A stretch of 64,000 nucleotides of DNA from Corynebacterium sp. HMSC036D02 (GTDB taxonomy: Bacteria > Actinomycetota > Actinomycetes > Mycobacteriales > Mycobacteriaceae): the NCBI RefSeq assembly GCF_001836165.1, contig NZ_KV827693.1, positions 103,216-167,215 of the forward strand, read 5' to 3'. Numbering within the stretch: the first letter of the stretch is position 1; each line of letters opens with the position of its first letter. Of the stretch, positions 15,289 through 23,366 are shown piece by piece. The notes beneath the pieces were generated by a model. It saw only the letters and a list, made by a program, of their open reading frames with translations. It ran no database searches and was not told the origin of the DNA. Made by a program: the position numbers and the translations under genes.

Positions 15289-18084
15289 CTAGTCGCCCTT
15301 GCTTGCCGACGCCCCCGGCGCCTTCGGCACTGCTGGATCACTTGGCGCCGCCGGCGCCGCGGGTGCCTGAGGTGTGCTGGGGGCCGCCGGTGCACCAGGG
15401 GAGGAAGGAGCGGTTGGGGCGGCCGGTGGCGTCGGTGCGGACGGCGCGGCGGGAGCGCTTGGCGCAGTTGGAGGTTGCGGTGCCGCTGGAGCACTCGGCG
15501 TGTTTGGAGCAACCGGCGCCGCGGGTGCTTGGGGTGCGCTTGGCGCGGACGGTGCCTTGGGAGTGCTGGAGGCGGTTGGAGGTTGCGGTGCCGCTGGAGC
15601 ACTCGGCGCTTTTGGTGCAGACGGAGCTGCGGGAGCGGTGGGGGCTGCGGGTGCCTGAGATGTGCTGGGGGCCGCCGGTGCACTAGGGGCGGATGGAGCC
15701 GTTGGGGCAGCCGGTGGTGTCGGTGCGGACGGCGCGGCGGGAGCGCTAGGCGCAGTTGGAGGTTGCGGTGCCGACGGAGCCGCCGGTGCAATCGGAGCGA
15801 CAGGGGAGGAAGGAACCGTTGGAGCAGTAGGCACGGTTGGCGCGGACGGAGCTTGCGGCGCAGTGGGTGCTGCAGGAGCGCTGGGGGCGGCAGGTGGCGT
15901 CGGCGCTGCAGGTGTTTGCGGCGCAGAGGGAGCGCTTGGTGCGGACGGCGCAGCGGTGGGGGCCTGTGGGGAGCTTGTCGGGGCAGATTGTGCAGCGGGT
16001 GCTTCCGGGGAAGGCGCGTCGGAATCTTCCACGGGCAGGCGGCGAGGCGTGTCGAGGAAGGCCTTCTCGCGCGGGGCGGGAAGGTCGCCAGAGGGGGCAA
16101 TGGCTTCGCGCAGCATGAGCGCCACATCGCTGACCTGTGTCTCCGGCGCAATGGACTTCACGCCACCCGTCAGCATGACATTGCAGAACGGGCAGCCCGT
16201 CGCGATCTGCTCCGCGCCCGTCGCCACGGCTTGCTCCGAGCGGAACTCGTTGATGCGCTTGCCCAGCTTTTCCTCCATGAACATGCGCGCGCCACCGGCA
16301 CCGCAGCAGAAGGCTTCATCTCGGTTGTGGTCCATCTCCGCCAGCGATGCACCGGTCGCCTCGACGAGCTCACGCGGCGGGTCGAAGACCTTGTTGTGGC
16401 GGCCCAGGAAGCATGGGTCGTGATACGTAACGGGGCGGCGGTTCTCCGGGGAACGCGGCACCGGCACGAGCAGCTTCTCCCGCACCAAACGATTGAGCAG
16501 CTGCGTGTGATGCAGCACGTCGAAGTGGCCGTCGAAGTCCGGGTACTCGTTGCGAATCGTATTGAAGCAGTGCGGGCACGTCGTGATGATTTTGCGCTGG
16601 CCTTTGGGGACGCCGGCAAAGGCGTCGTTAAGCGTGGCAACATTCTGCTCCGCCATCACCTGGAACAGGAACTCGTTGCCGGCACGCCGCGCCGGGTCAC
16701 CGGTACAGGTCTCGCCCGTGGCCAGCACACCGAACTTCACGCCCGCAGTGTGGAGCATGTCCACCACCGCGCGCGTCGTGGCGCGGCCCTTGTCGTCGTA
16801 GGCACCCGCGCAGCCGACCCAGAACAGGTACTCCAGGTCCGAAAAATTTTCCGCGTCCTCGCCGACAATCGGCACCTCAATGCCATCGGCGCGCGCCTCA
16901 TCAATCCACGTGCGCCGCTCCGAAGCGTTGCGGCCCCACGGGTTGCCCTTCGTCTCCATGTTCTTAAACAGCCCGGTCAGCTCTGACGGGAAGTCGGACT
17001 CCGCCAGAACCTTGAAGCGGCGCAGGTCCGCCACGTGGTCGATGTGCTCGATATCCACCGGGCACTGGTCCACACACGCACCGCAGTTGGTACAGGCCCA
17101 CAGGACGTCATCATCAATCGTGCCCGCCATCGCCAACACGTTGAGCCCCTCGTGCGGGTTGTAATTATCCAGCGCGCTCTGGCGCAGGTCCATCATGAGC
17201 TTCTTCGGGCTCAGCGGTTTGTCGGTGTTCCATGCGGGGCACAGGTCCTGGCAGCGGCCGCATTCGGTGCAGGAGGAGGCGTCGAGAAGCATCTTCCAGC
17301 TCCCCGGTTCGAGGTCCTCCAGGTCGGGTGTGGGCACTGAGCCCAGCGCCTTTTCACCCGTGGCGTTGCGCTGGAAGAAGATGTTGAAGAAGGCCATGAA
17401 ACGGTGCCACATCACGCCCCACTGGAAATAGCGCGCGATGCAGGCGATGAACACCAGGCCCGTCAGCAGCTTCACTAGGGCAAAGAACTGCACCATGCTT
17501 GGCGACGCCTGCATAATCCCCGCCACACGCATGGTCAAGAAATCAGCCCACGGTGAGCCTCCGCCATAGGTGGCGATGGCGGAGGCCTTGACGGCGAGCA
17601 TGCCTAGGCCCTCGAGGAGAACGATGGCCTCCACCAGGCGTGCGGGGAAGACTTGCGAGTTGTAGAAGCGGCTGCCGCGCTCGGTGTGGCCGAGTTTCAG
17701 GCGCACGCCAATGAGGAAGCAGATGCCCAGCACGGTGCCGATCGCGAGGACCTCTTCGATGAAGTGGTAGACCGGCCAGTCGCCCAGCCACGGCCAGCCT
17801 TTATCGGGCGCGAAGGTTTGGATATAGGCCTCGAACCAGACGATGGCGCCGAAGAGGAAGCCCACCATGACGAGCCAGTGCGCGGCATTGACCAGCGGCC
17901 GGCCCTTGAAGTGGGTATGGCCGAAGACTTCGATGAGCACGCGGCCGAGGCGCGCCATGGGGCGGTCGGTGCGGTTCAGCTGCGTGGGACCGCCGGAACG
18001 GATAAACCGAAACAGTGCCGTCAGGCGGTAGATGAAGTACAGCCACACCGGGATCGATGCGGCGATGGCAACCCAGCCGAACAT
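15289..18084 (-). CDS. Membrane Fe-S oxidoreductase (CCG/heterodisulfide-reductase-like) with long Ala/Pro/Ser tail
   Basis: 931 residues. The N-terminal ~230 residues contain five membrane helices, resembling a cytochrome-b/NarI-like anchor. Two [4Fe-4S] motifs follow (CTECGRCQDLCP near 270 and CTNCGACVDQCP near 330). Two CCG domains come next (TGETCTGDPARRAGN, TCPHCFNTIRNEYPD; then DPCFLGRHN, FCCGAGGARMF, GCPFC). This matches GlpC/HdrD-like electron-transfer proteins that pass electrons between a quinone pool and a soluble partner; the substrate is unknown. After about residue 685 the protein is almost purely Ala, Pro, Ser and Thr to the C-terminus. That tail is cytoplasmic or periplasmic depending on topology and contains internal repeats visible in the DNA. 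Confidence 0.9.
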   Translation of the reverse strand: MFGWVAIAASIPVWLYFIYRLTALFRFIRSGGPTQLNRTDRPMARLGRVLIEVFGHTHFKGRPLVNAAHWLVMVGFLFGAIVWFEAYIQTFAPDKGWPWLGDWPVYHFIEEVLAIGTVLGICFLIGVRLKLGHTERGSRFYNSQVFPARLVEAIVLLEGLGMLAVKASAIATYGGGSPWADFLTMRVAGIMQASPSMVQFFALVKLLTGLVFIACIARYFQWGVMWHRFMAFFNIFFQRNATGEKALGSVPTPDLEDLEPGSWKMLLDASSCTECGRCQDLCPAWNTDKPLSPKKLMMDLRQSALDNYNPHEGLNVLAMAGTIDDDVLWACTNCGACVDQCPVDIEHIDHVADLRRFKVLAESDFPSELTGLFKNMETKGNPWGRNASERRTWIDEARADGIEVPIVGEDAENFSDLEYLFWVGCAGAYDDKGRATTRAVVDMLHTAGVKFGVLATGETCTGDPARRAGNEFLFQVMAEQNVATLNDAFAGVPKGQRKIITTCPHCFNTIRNEYPDFDGHFDVLHHTQLLNRLVREKLLVPVPRSPENRRPVTYHDPCFLGRHNKVFDPPRELVEATGASLAEMDHNRDEAFCCGAGGARMFMEEKLGKRINEFRSEQAVATGAEQIATGCPFCNVMLTGGVKSIAPETQVSDVALMLREAIAPSGDLPAPREKAFLDTPRRLPVEDSDAPSPEAPAAQSAPTSSPQAPTAAPSAPSAPSAPQTPAAPTPPAAPSAPAAPTAPQAPSAPTVPTAPTVPSSPVAPIAPAAPSAPQPPTAPSAPAAPSAPTPPAAPTAPSAPSAPAAPSTSQAPAAPTAPAAPSAPKAPSAPAAPQPPTASSTPKAPSAPSAPQAPAAPVAPNTPSAPAAPQPPTAPSAPAAPSAPTPPAAPTAPSSPGAPAAPSTPQAPAAPAAPSDPAVPKAPGASASKGD
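15359..15800 (-). repeat. Degenerate internal repeats in the Ala/Pro tail
   Basis: A block beginning near 15373 recurs near 15661, offset 288 bp (96 codons), with only scattered substitutions over about 130 bp. A shorter segment, GTTGGAGGTTGCGG onward, occurs at 15467, 15575 and 15755 (offsets 108 and 288 bp). All offsets are multiples of three, so reading frame is preserved, as expected if the tail grew by recombination or slippage. Confidence 0.8.
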
Positions 18085-18161
18085 GCGCGCTCCTTTAATT
18101 GCTGCTGTGCGTGCCTCCTACCTTAAATCCTTAGCCCCGAAATCAGTGAGTCAGGATTCAG

Positions 18162-20105
18162 CTAGTCCTCGCGGAACTGGGACTGGTGGAGGCGCCAGTA
18201 GGCGCCGTGGGCGTCGAGAAGCTCGGCGTGGGTGCCTTGTTCGACGATGCGGCCTTCTTCCATGACGATGATGAGGTCGGCGTCGCGAATTGTGGACAGG
18301 CGGTGCGCGATGATGAAGGACGTGCGGTCCGCGCGCAGCGCATTCATGGCCTGCTGAACGAGCACCTCGGTGCGGGTATCCACGGAAGAGGTGGCCTCAT
18401 CGAGGATGAGCAGCGCCGGCTGCGCCAGGAAAGCGCGCGCGATGGTGATGAGCTGGCGCTCGCCAGCGGAAATCGCGCCGCCATCCTGGTCAATCTTGGT
18501 GTCATAGCCGTCGGGGAGGGAATGGACGAAGCGGTCCACGTAGGTGGCCTTCGCGGCGGCGATGACCTCCTCGTCGGTGGCATCGAGGCGGCCGTAGCGG
18601 ATGTTGTCCATGATGGTGCCCTCAAAGACGACGGCGTCCTGCAGCACCATACCTACCTGGGAGCGCAGCTCGTGGCGCGAGATCTGCGCGGTGTCCACGC
18701 CGTCGAGGCGGATGGTGCCGGAATCGATGTCGTAGAAACGCATGATGAGGTTGACCAGCGTGGTCTTGCCAGCGCCCGTGGGGCCGACGATGGCCGCGGT
18801 TTGGCCCGGCTCCACGCGCAGGTTGAGGTCCTGGATGAGCGGCTTGTCGGGGTCATAAGAGAAGTTGACGTCGTCGAACTCCACGAGCCCTTTCGCGCGC
18901 CCACCCAAGCGGGAGGTGGGCTCTTCGGCCGGCTCTTCCTCGGCGTCGAGGAACTCGAAGACGCGCTCGGCCGACGCCACGCCTGATTGCACCTGCTGCA
19001 TCATTCCGCCGAGCTGGCCCAGCGGCTGGTTGAATTCGCGGGAGTACTGGATGAAGGCCTGGGCACCACCCAGCGTGAGGTTGCCGGAGGCCACCTTGAG
19101 CGCGCCGAGCACCGCGATGACCACGTAGGACAGGTAGGAGATGAACTGCATGATCGGCATCATCATGCCCGCCAGGAACTGCGCCAGCGAGGCGGAGCGG
19201 AACAGCTCCTCGTTGCGCTTATCAAAATCCTCCGTCATGGAGTCGATGCGCCCGAAGACGGTGGCCAGGTCGTGGCCGGAGAAGGCTTCCTCGACCTGCC
19301 CGTTGAGGTCACCGGTGGCCTTCCACTGCGCCTTGAACTGCTTTTGCGCGCGCGAGCCGACGACCCCGATGACCACACCGGTCAGCGGCAGCGCCAGCAA
19401 TGCCACGAGGGCCAGCTGCCAGGACACGGTGAACATCATGACCGTGATGCCGACGACCATGAGCAGGTTATAAAACAGCTGCGAAATGGCCTGCTGCAGG
19501 GCTGTTTGGACGTTGTCGGCATCGTTGGTGGTGCGCGACAGAAGGTCGCCGCGCGACTGCGTATCGAAGTAGTTCAGCGGCAGCCGATTGATCTTCGCCT
19601 CGATGCGTTCACGCAGATCGAAGACGACCTTCATCACCAGCGAGTTCAGAAGGTAGCCCTGCCACCACTGGAAGAGCGAAGACACGAGATACATCGCAAT
19701 CACGATGCCGATGATCGTGCCCAGCTTGGAAAAATCAATGCCGAAGCCGGGGTTCAAGTCCATGGCGGAGGCCATGTCCGCGAACTTGTCCTGCCCGCCC
19801 GCGCGCAGAGCGGCGATGGCCTGCTCCTTGGTCATACCGGCGGGCAGGTGGCGGGAAATGACGCCGGCAAAAATAACGTCGGTGGCCATGCCCATGACCT
19901 TCGGCGCGGCGACAGCGAGGAACACGCAGATGATATTCATCGCGGCAATTGCCCAGAGCTGCGCCTTGAACGGCGCGAGCAGACCAAAAAGACGCTTGGC
20001 GGAGGGCCAGAAGTTCTTGGCTTTGCGCGGGGCGTTCTCGCCGGTCTTCTCCTCGAGCTCGGCGGTGGTGTCCTCATTCAAAGTAGCGTTATCCTGCTCA
20101 GTCAT
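18162..20105 (-). CDS. ABC exporter half-transporter, canonical Walker B partner
   Basis: 647 residues: a six-helix exporter transmembrane domain followed by a nucleotide-binding domain with Walker A GPTGAGKTT, Walker B LLILDEATSS (catalytic Glu present) and switch His in IIAHRLSTI. The signature loop reads ISAGERQ instead of LSGGQ. The start codon directly abuts the stop of the upstream ABC gene (TAA-ATG). With the complementary defects in that partner, this is one half of a heterodimeric ABCB-type exporter. Substrate (drug, lipid or peptide) cannot be inferred. Confidence 0.94.
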   Translation of the reverse strand: MTEQDNATLNEDTTAELEEKTGENAPRKAKNFWPSAKRLFGLLAPFKAQLWAIAAMNIICVFLAVAAPKVMGMATDVIFAGVISRHLPAGMTKEQAIAALRAGGQDKFADMASAMDLNPGFGIDFSKLGTIIGIVIAMYLVSSLFQWWQGYLLNSLVMKVVFDLRERIEAKINRLPLNYFDTQSRGDLLSRTTNDADNVQTALQQAISQLFYNLLMVVGITVMMFTVSWQLALVALLALPLTGVVIGVVGSRAQKQFKAQWKATGDLNGQVEEAFSGHDLATVFGRIDSMTEDFDKRNEELFRSASLAQFLAGMMMPIMQFISYLSYVVIAVLGALKVASGNLTLGGAQAFIQYSREFNQPLGQLGGMMQQVQSGVASAERVFEFLDAEEEPAEEPTSRLGGRAKGLVEFDDVNFSYDPDKPLIQDLNLRVEPGQTAAIVGPTGAGKTTLVNLIMRFYDIDSGTIRLDGVDTAQISRHELRSQVGMVLQDAVVFEGTIMDNIRYGRLDATDEEVIAAAKATYVDRFVHSLPDGYDTKIDQDGGAISAGERQLITIARAFLAQPALLILDEATSSVDTRTEVLVQQAMNALRADRTSFIIAHRLSTIRDADLIIVMEEGRIVEQGTHAELLDAHGAYWRLHQSQFRED

Positions 20106-21824
20106 TTAGGCCACCTCCGAGGTCTTCTGGGATTCCACAATCTCGCGGTACGTCTCGGAGGACTCGAGCAACTCCTCGTGCGTGCCGCGGGCCACGACGC
20201 GCCCGGCGTCCATGACCAGGATCTGATCCGCGTCCACAATCGAGCTCACGCGCTGCGCCACGATGATGGTCGTCGCCTCCGCGGTGTATTCCCGCATGGC
20301 GTCGCGTACCGCGGCATCCGTGAGGACATCGAGCGCGGAGAAGGAATCATCAAAGAGGTACACCAGCGGTCGCGCCACCAGCATGCGCGCGATGGACAGA
20401 CGCTGGCGCTGGCCACCGGAGACGTTGGTGCCGCCCTGGGAGATGTGCATGTCGAGGTCCTCAACGAAGTCAGCTTGCGCCACGCGCAGCGCCGCCCACA
20501 ATTCCTCATCGCTGGCCTCCGGCGCACCCAGGCGCAGGTTGGAGGCCACGGAACCGCTAAACAGGTACGGTTTCTGCGGCACGAGGCCCACTCGCTTGAC
20601 GACGTCCCCTCGTGCCATATCGGCGATATCGGTGCCGTCGAGAAGCACGCGGCCCTTCGTTGGGAGGTAGAGGCGCGGGATGAGGGACAGCGCGGTGGTT
20701 TTGCCGGAACCGGTCGCGCCGATGAGAGCGGTTGTGGTGCCGGGGGTGGCGGTGAAGGAGACGTCGTGAAGCACGGGCGCTTCCGCGCCGGCGTACTGGA
20801 AGGTGACGTTGTCGAACTCGACCACGCCCTCGGAGCGCTCCGGGGTGAGCGGGGTAGCGGGCTCGACGATGGAGGGATCGTGCTCGAGGACGTCGGTGAT
20901 GCGGCGCGCGCAAATGACGGCGCGGGGCAGCATCATGGCCATGAAGGTGCCCATCATGACGGCCGCGAGGATCTGCAGCAGGTACTGCAGGAAGGCGGTC
21001 AGGGAGCCGACTTCCACGAGGCCATCGTCGACGCGGTGGCCGCCGAACCACAGGACCGCGCCCGTGGCTACGTTCAGGATGACGGTGATGATGGGGAACA
21101 TGAGGATGAACAGCTGGCCGACCTTCAGGGAGAGGTTGGTGATGTCACGGTTGGCGGTGCGGAAGCGCTCGGACTCGTGTTCCTCGCGGGTGAAGGCGCG
21201 GACGACGCGGATGCCGGCGATTTGCTCGCGCAGGGTGCCGTTCATGACGTCGAGCTTGCCCTGCCAGGCGCGGAAGAGCGGCATGAGGCGGACGATGATG
21301 ACGGAAATGGCAGCGAGCAGCACGATGACGGACACCGCGACGAGCCAGGACATGCCGGCGTCTTCGCGAATGGCCATGATGATGCCGCCGATGGACATGA
21401 TCGGTGCGGCAACCATGAAGTTGAGCATCATCATGTAGACCATCTGGATCTGTTGGACATCGTTGGTGCCGCGGGTGATGAGGGTGGCGGTGCCGAAGTT
21501 GCTCATGTCTTCGGCGGAGTAGCGGGTGACGCGGCGGAAGACTTCGGAGCGCAGGTCGCGGCCGAGGCCCATGGCGGTGCGGGATCCAAACCAGATAGCG
21601 GCGATGGCGGCGCTGACCTGGATGAAGGCCACGATGAGCATGATGCCGCCGGTGTGCCAGATGTAGTCGATGTCTACTTGGGCAACGCCCTTGTCGATGA
21701 TCTTCGCGTTGAGCGAAGGGAGGTAAAGCGTTGCTGCGGTGGACAGTGCTTGGAGAAGCAGCACCGCGATGACGTAGCCGGTATACGGCTTCGAGCGGGA
21801 TATGAGGATACGTAGGAGTTCCAT
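20106..21824 (-). CDS. ABC exporter half-transporter, degenerate-site partner
   Basis: 572 residues from ATG 21824 (MELLRILISRSKPYTG); the open frame extends 12 codons upstream without support. An exporter-type membrane domain precedes the ATPase domain with Walker A GATGSGKTT and canonical signature NVSGGQRQR. The Walker B glutamate is replaced by Asp (LFDDSFSALD) and the switch His by Gln (VAQRVSSI). These substitutions mark the non-catalytic nucleotide site of asymmetric exporters; it would be formed with the non-canonical ISAGE signature of the neighbouring subunit. First gene of the two-gene operon. Confidence 0.93.
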   Translation of the reverse strand: MELLRILISRSKPYTGYVIAVLLLQALSTAATLYLPSLNAKIIDKGVAQVDIDYIWHTGGIMLIVAFIQVSAAIAAIWFGSRTAMGLGRDLRSEVFRRVTRYSAEDMSNFGTATLITRGTNDVQQIQMVYMMMLNFMVAAPIMSIGGIIMAIREDAGMSWLVAVSVIVLLAAISVIIVRLMPLFRAWQGKLDVMNGTLREQIAGIRVVRAFTREEHESERFRTANRDITNLSLKVGQLFILMFPIITVILNVATGAVLWFGGHRVDDGLVEVGSLTAFLQYLLQILAAVMMGTFMAMMLPRAVICARRITDVLEHDPSIVEPATPLTPERSEGVVEFDNVTFQYAGAEAPVLHDVSFTATPGTTTALIGATGSGKTTALSLIPRLYLPTKGRVLLDGTDIADMARGDVVKRVGLVPQKPYLFSGSVASNLRLGAPEASDEELWAALRVAQADFVEDLDMHISQGGTNVSGGQRQRLSIARMLVARPLVYLFDDSFSALDVLTDAAVRDAMREYTAEATTIIVAQRVSSIVDADQILVMDAGRVVARGTHEELLESSETYREIVESQKTSEVA

Positions 21825-21887
21825 AGACCAACGTTTCGTGTGAGCGGCCTGGAAGGCCAAAGGTCAATGACCGCGCAAGTCTATCCG

Positions 21888-22000
21888 TTTCCCTGCGCGA
21901 GCGTCTAGCTTGCGCGTCTAGCGAGTGCGGTGGTGCAAGGACTGGCAGCAGGCTTCCCCATTTCCCTGCGCGAGCGTTGAGCTCGCGCGTTTAGCTCGCG
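21888..22000. repeat. Imperfect direct repeat, two ~40-bp copies 73 bp apart
   Basis: TTTCCCTGCGCGAGCGT begins at 21888 and again at 21961, each followed by related GC-rich segments containing CTAGC / GAGCTC and GCGCG. It lies in the 180-bp region between the ABC exporter start and the end of the reductase remnant. Each copy can fold into small GC-rich stems. Origin unknown; possibly a duplicated terminator remnant. Confidence 0.6.
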
Positions 22001-22004
22001 CGCG

Positions 22005-22421
22005 TTAGAAGCAGACCGGTGCGCGCTGCGCGCGGGCCGTGACGGCGGCCCAGTCCTCAACGTCGTCGGTGGGGCCGCACAGGCCCTCCCACGTGGTGAT
22101 GGCCACGCCGCGGGCCATGAGTTCCAAAAGAACAAGGTGGCGGTCGCCGGAGGCGGAGAGCTGGTTGAGATCCGAGTGGTTGATGTCCGCGTCCGGGCCA
22201 TAGCCCACGCGGACGTTGCCGATGAGCCGCAGGCGCGGCGTTGTCCCCTTCGGGCAGGGGGCGGCAGCGGATTCCGCGCCGGAGAGCCCGGCGAAGCGGC
22301 GCAGCAAACCGAAGGGCGCGGGGCGCTCGCAGTAGAGGTCCACGCACAGCCCGGCCCTGATGAGCCGTTCGGCGGTGGAGAGCGCGGCGGGGCTGTCCCC
22401 GACAATTGCGACACGCTGCAT
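22005..22421 (-). pseudogene. Truncated ferredoxin-NADP reductase (FprA-like), N-terminal fragment only
   Basis: 138 residues resembling only the first ~130 residues of FprA-type ferredoxin-NADP+ reductases (usually about 450). Visible are an FAD-binding start VAIVGDSPAAL (normally GSGPAG), VDLYCERPAPFGLLR and RLRLIGNVRVG. The NADPH domain and remaining FAD domain are absent. In C. glutamicum, as I recall, an intact fpr2 sits divergently upstream of cysIXHDNYZ, so position and orientation fit a remnant of that gene. The frame is still open with normal codon use, so a shortened expressed protein is possible; catalytic activity as a reductase is not. Confidence 0.75.
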
Positions 22422-22446
22422 GAGAACCTCTTCAGTTCGGTAGAGA

Positions 22447-22462
22447 TAGACTGTCTAGTCTG
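22447..22462. promoter_or_regulatory. McbR-like operator in the cys intergenic region
   Basis: TAGAC-TGTCTA-GTCTG matches the corynebacterial McbR box TAGAC-N6-GTCTA with one mismatch at the last base. It lies 26 bp upstream of the reductase-remnant start and 121 bp upstream of cysH. McbR is the known master repressor of sulfur assimilation and methionine genes in C. glutamicum, so methionine-linked repression of cysHDN is a reasonable inference. Confidence 0.65.
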
Positions 22463-22583
22463 TAAATCTAGTCCGCTCGGTTCATTCTGGCTAATTTTTA
22501 TTCTCCCTACTACCCAAGCTCACAGCCCTCGCACCCCACTGTGGGGCTGCGCACACGCCCGCCTCCCTTTAATGTGAGGTGTC

Positions 22584-23366
22584 ATGACCGAACCGATTAA
22601 CCTGCTGGACCGCAGCGACTACCGCGACCCCAGCATTAGCCCCGAAGGCACCCGCGACACCGCGCCGCTCGAGCCTGCCGTGGCCCAGCGCAACCAGGAA
22701 CTCGTCGACGAGTGGGCCGACAAGCTTTATGACGCCTCTGCCGAGACCATCACCGAATGGGCCGCCGAGCACGCGCCCGGCCGCCTCGCCGTCACGATGT
22801 CCATGGAAAACACCGTGCTGGCCGAGCTCGCGCACCGCGCCCACTTAGACGCCGACCTACTCTTTATCGATACCGGCTGGCACTTTCCGGAGACGTTGGG
22901 GGTGGCGGGGGACGTCGCCAAGCGCTATGCGGACCTGCCGCTGGTGACCGTGCGCCCGCTGCTGAGCCCCGAGGAGCAGGACAAGATTTACGGCCCGCGC
23001 CTGTATGCGCGCGACGTTGCGGCCTATAACCGCATGCGCAAGGTGGAGCCGCTCAACATGGCCATGGACCCCTATGTTGGGTGGGTTACCGGCCTGCGCC
23101 GCGCCGATTCCGAGCACCGCGCCACCGCGCCGGCGCTGAGCCTGGACAGCACGGGCCGGCTGAAGATTTCCCCGATTATTACCTGGGACCTCGATGACAC
23201 TGACGCTTATATCAAGGAACACGACCTCATCATCCATCCCCTCACCCTCCAGGGCTACCGCTCCATCGGCTGCGCGCCGTTGACCTTCCCGGTAGGCGAG
23301 GGCGAGGACGCGCGCTCCGGGCGCGTTTTCGCTGACGGCAAGACAGAATGCGGGTTGCACGAATAA
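22584..23366 (+). CDS. cysH: Phosphoadenylyl/adenylyl-sulfate reductase lacking the Fe-S cysteine motif
   Basis: 260 residues, CysH family: SMENTVLAELAH (PP-loop-like), FIDTGWHFPETL, RKVEPLNMAM, WVTGLRRADSEHRA and the catalytic C-terminal ECGLH (C256). It reduces activated sulfate to sulfite using thioredoxin. APS reductases carry a CC...CXXC [4Fe-4S] motif. Here the CC position is YN (148-149) and the second pair reads GCAPL, so only C230 is left. The YN-RKVEP segment resembles cluster-less PAPS reductases of the E. coli type. No APS kinase gene is in the window, so the true substrate is uncertain. The ribosome site GAGG precedes the ATG, and the stop overlaps cysD (TAATG). Confidence 0.92.
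   Translation: MTEPINLLDRSDYRDPSISPEGTRDTAPLEPAVAQRNQELVDEWADKLYDASAETITEWAAEHAPGRLAVTMSMENTVLAELAHRAHLDADLLFIDTGWHFPETLGVAGDVAKRYADLPLVTVRPLLSPEEQDKIYGPRLYARDVAAYNRMRKVEPLNMAMDPYVGWVTGLRRADSEHRATAPALSLDSTGRLKISPIITWDLDDTDAYIKEHDLIIHPLTLQGYRSIGCAPLTFPVGEGEDARSGRVFADGKTECGLHE

Noticed and set aside
15289..16030. Ala/Pro-coding repeats considered as a CRISPR or VNTR array
   Set aside because: Repeats are irregular, in frame with a protein, and lack constant repeats with unique spacers.
14215..16986. 923-codon open frame on the plus strand opposite the antiporter and Fe-S protein genes
   Set aside because: Composition is Arg/His/Gly-rich nonsense typical of antisense frames in GC-rich DNA; the minus-strand frames have clear protein families.
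18987..21815. 942-codon plus-strand open frame opposite the ABC exporter genes
   Set aside because: Antisense shadow of two well-recognised ABC proteins; His/Glu-rich, no motifs, no ribosome site.
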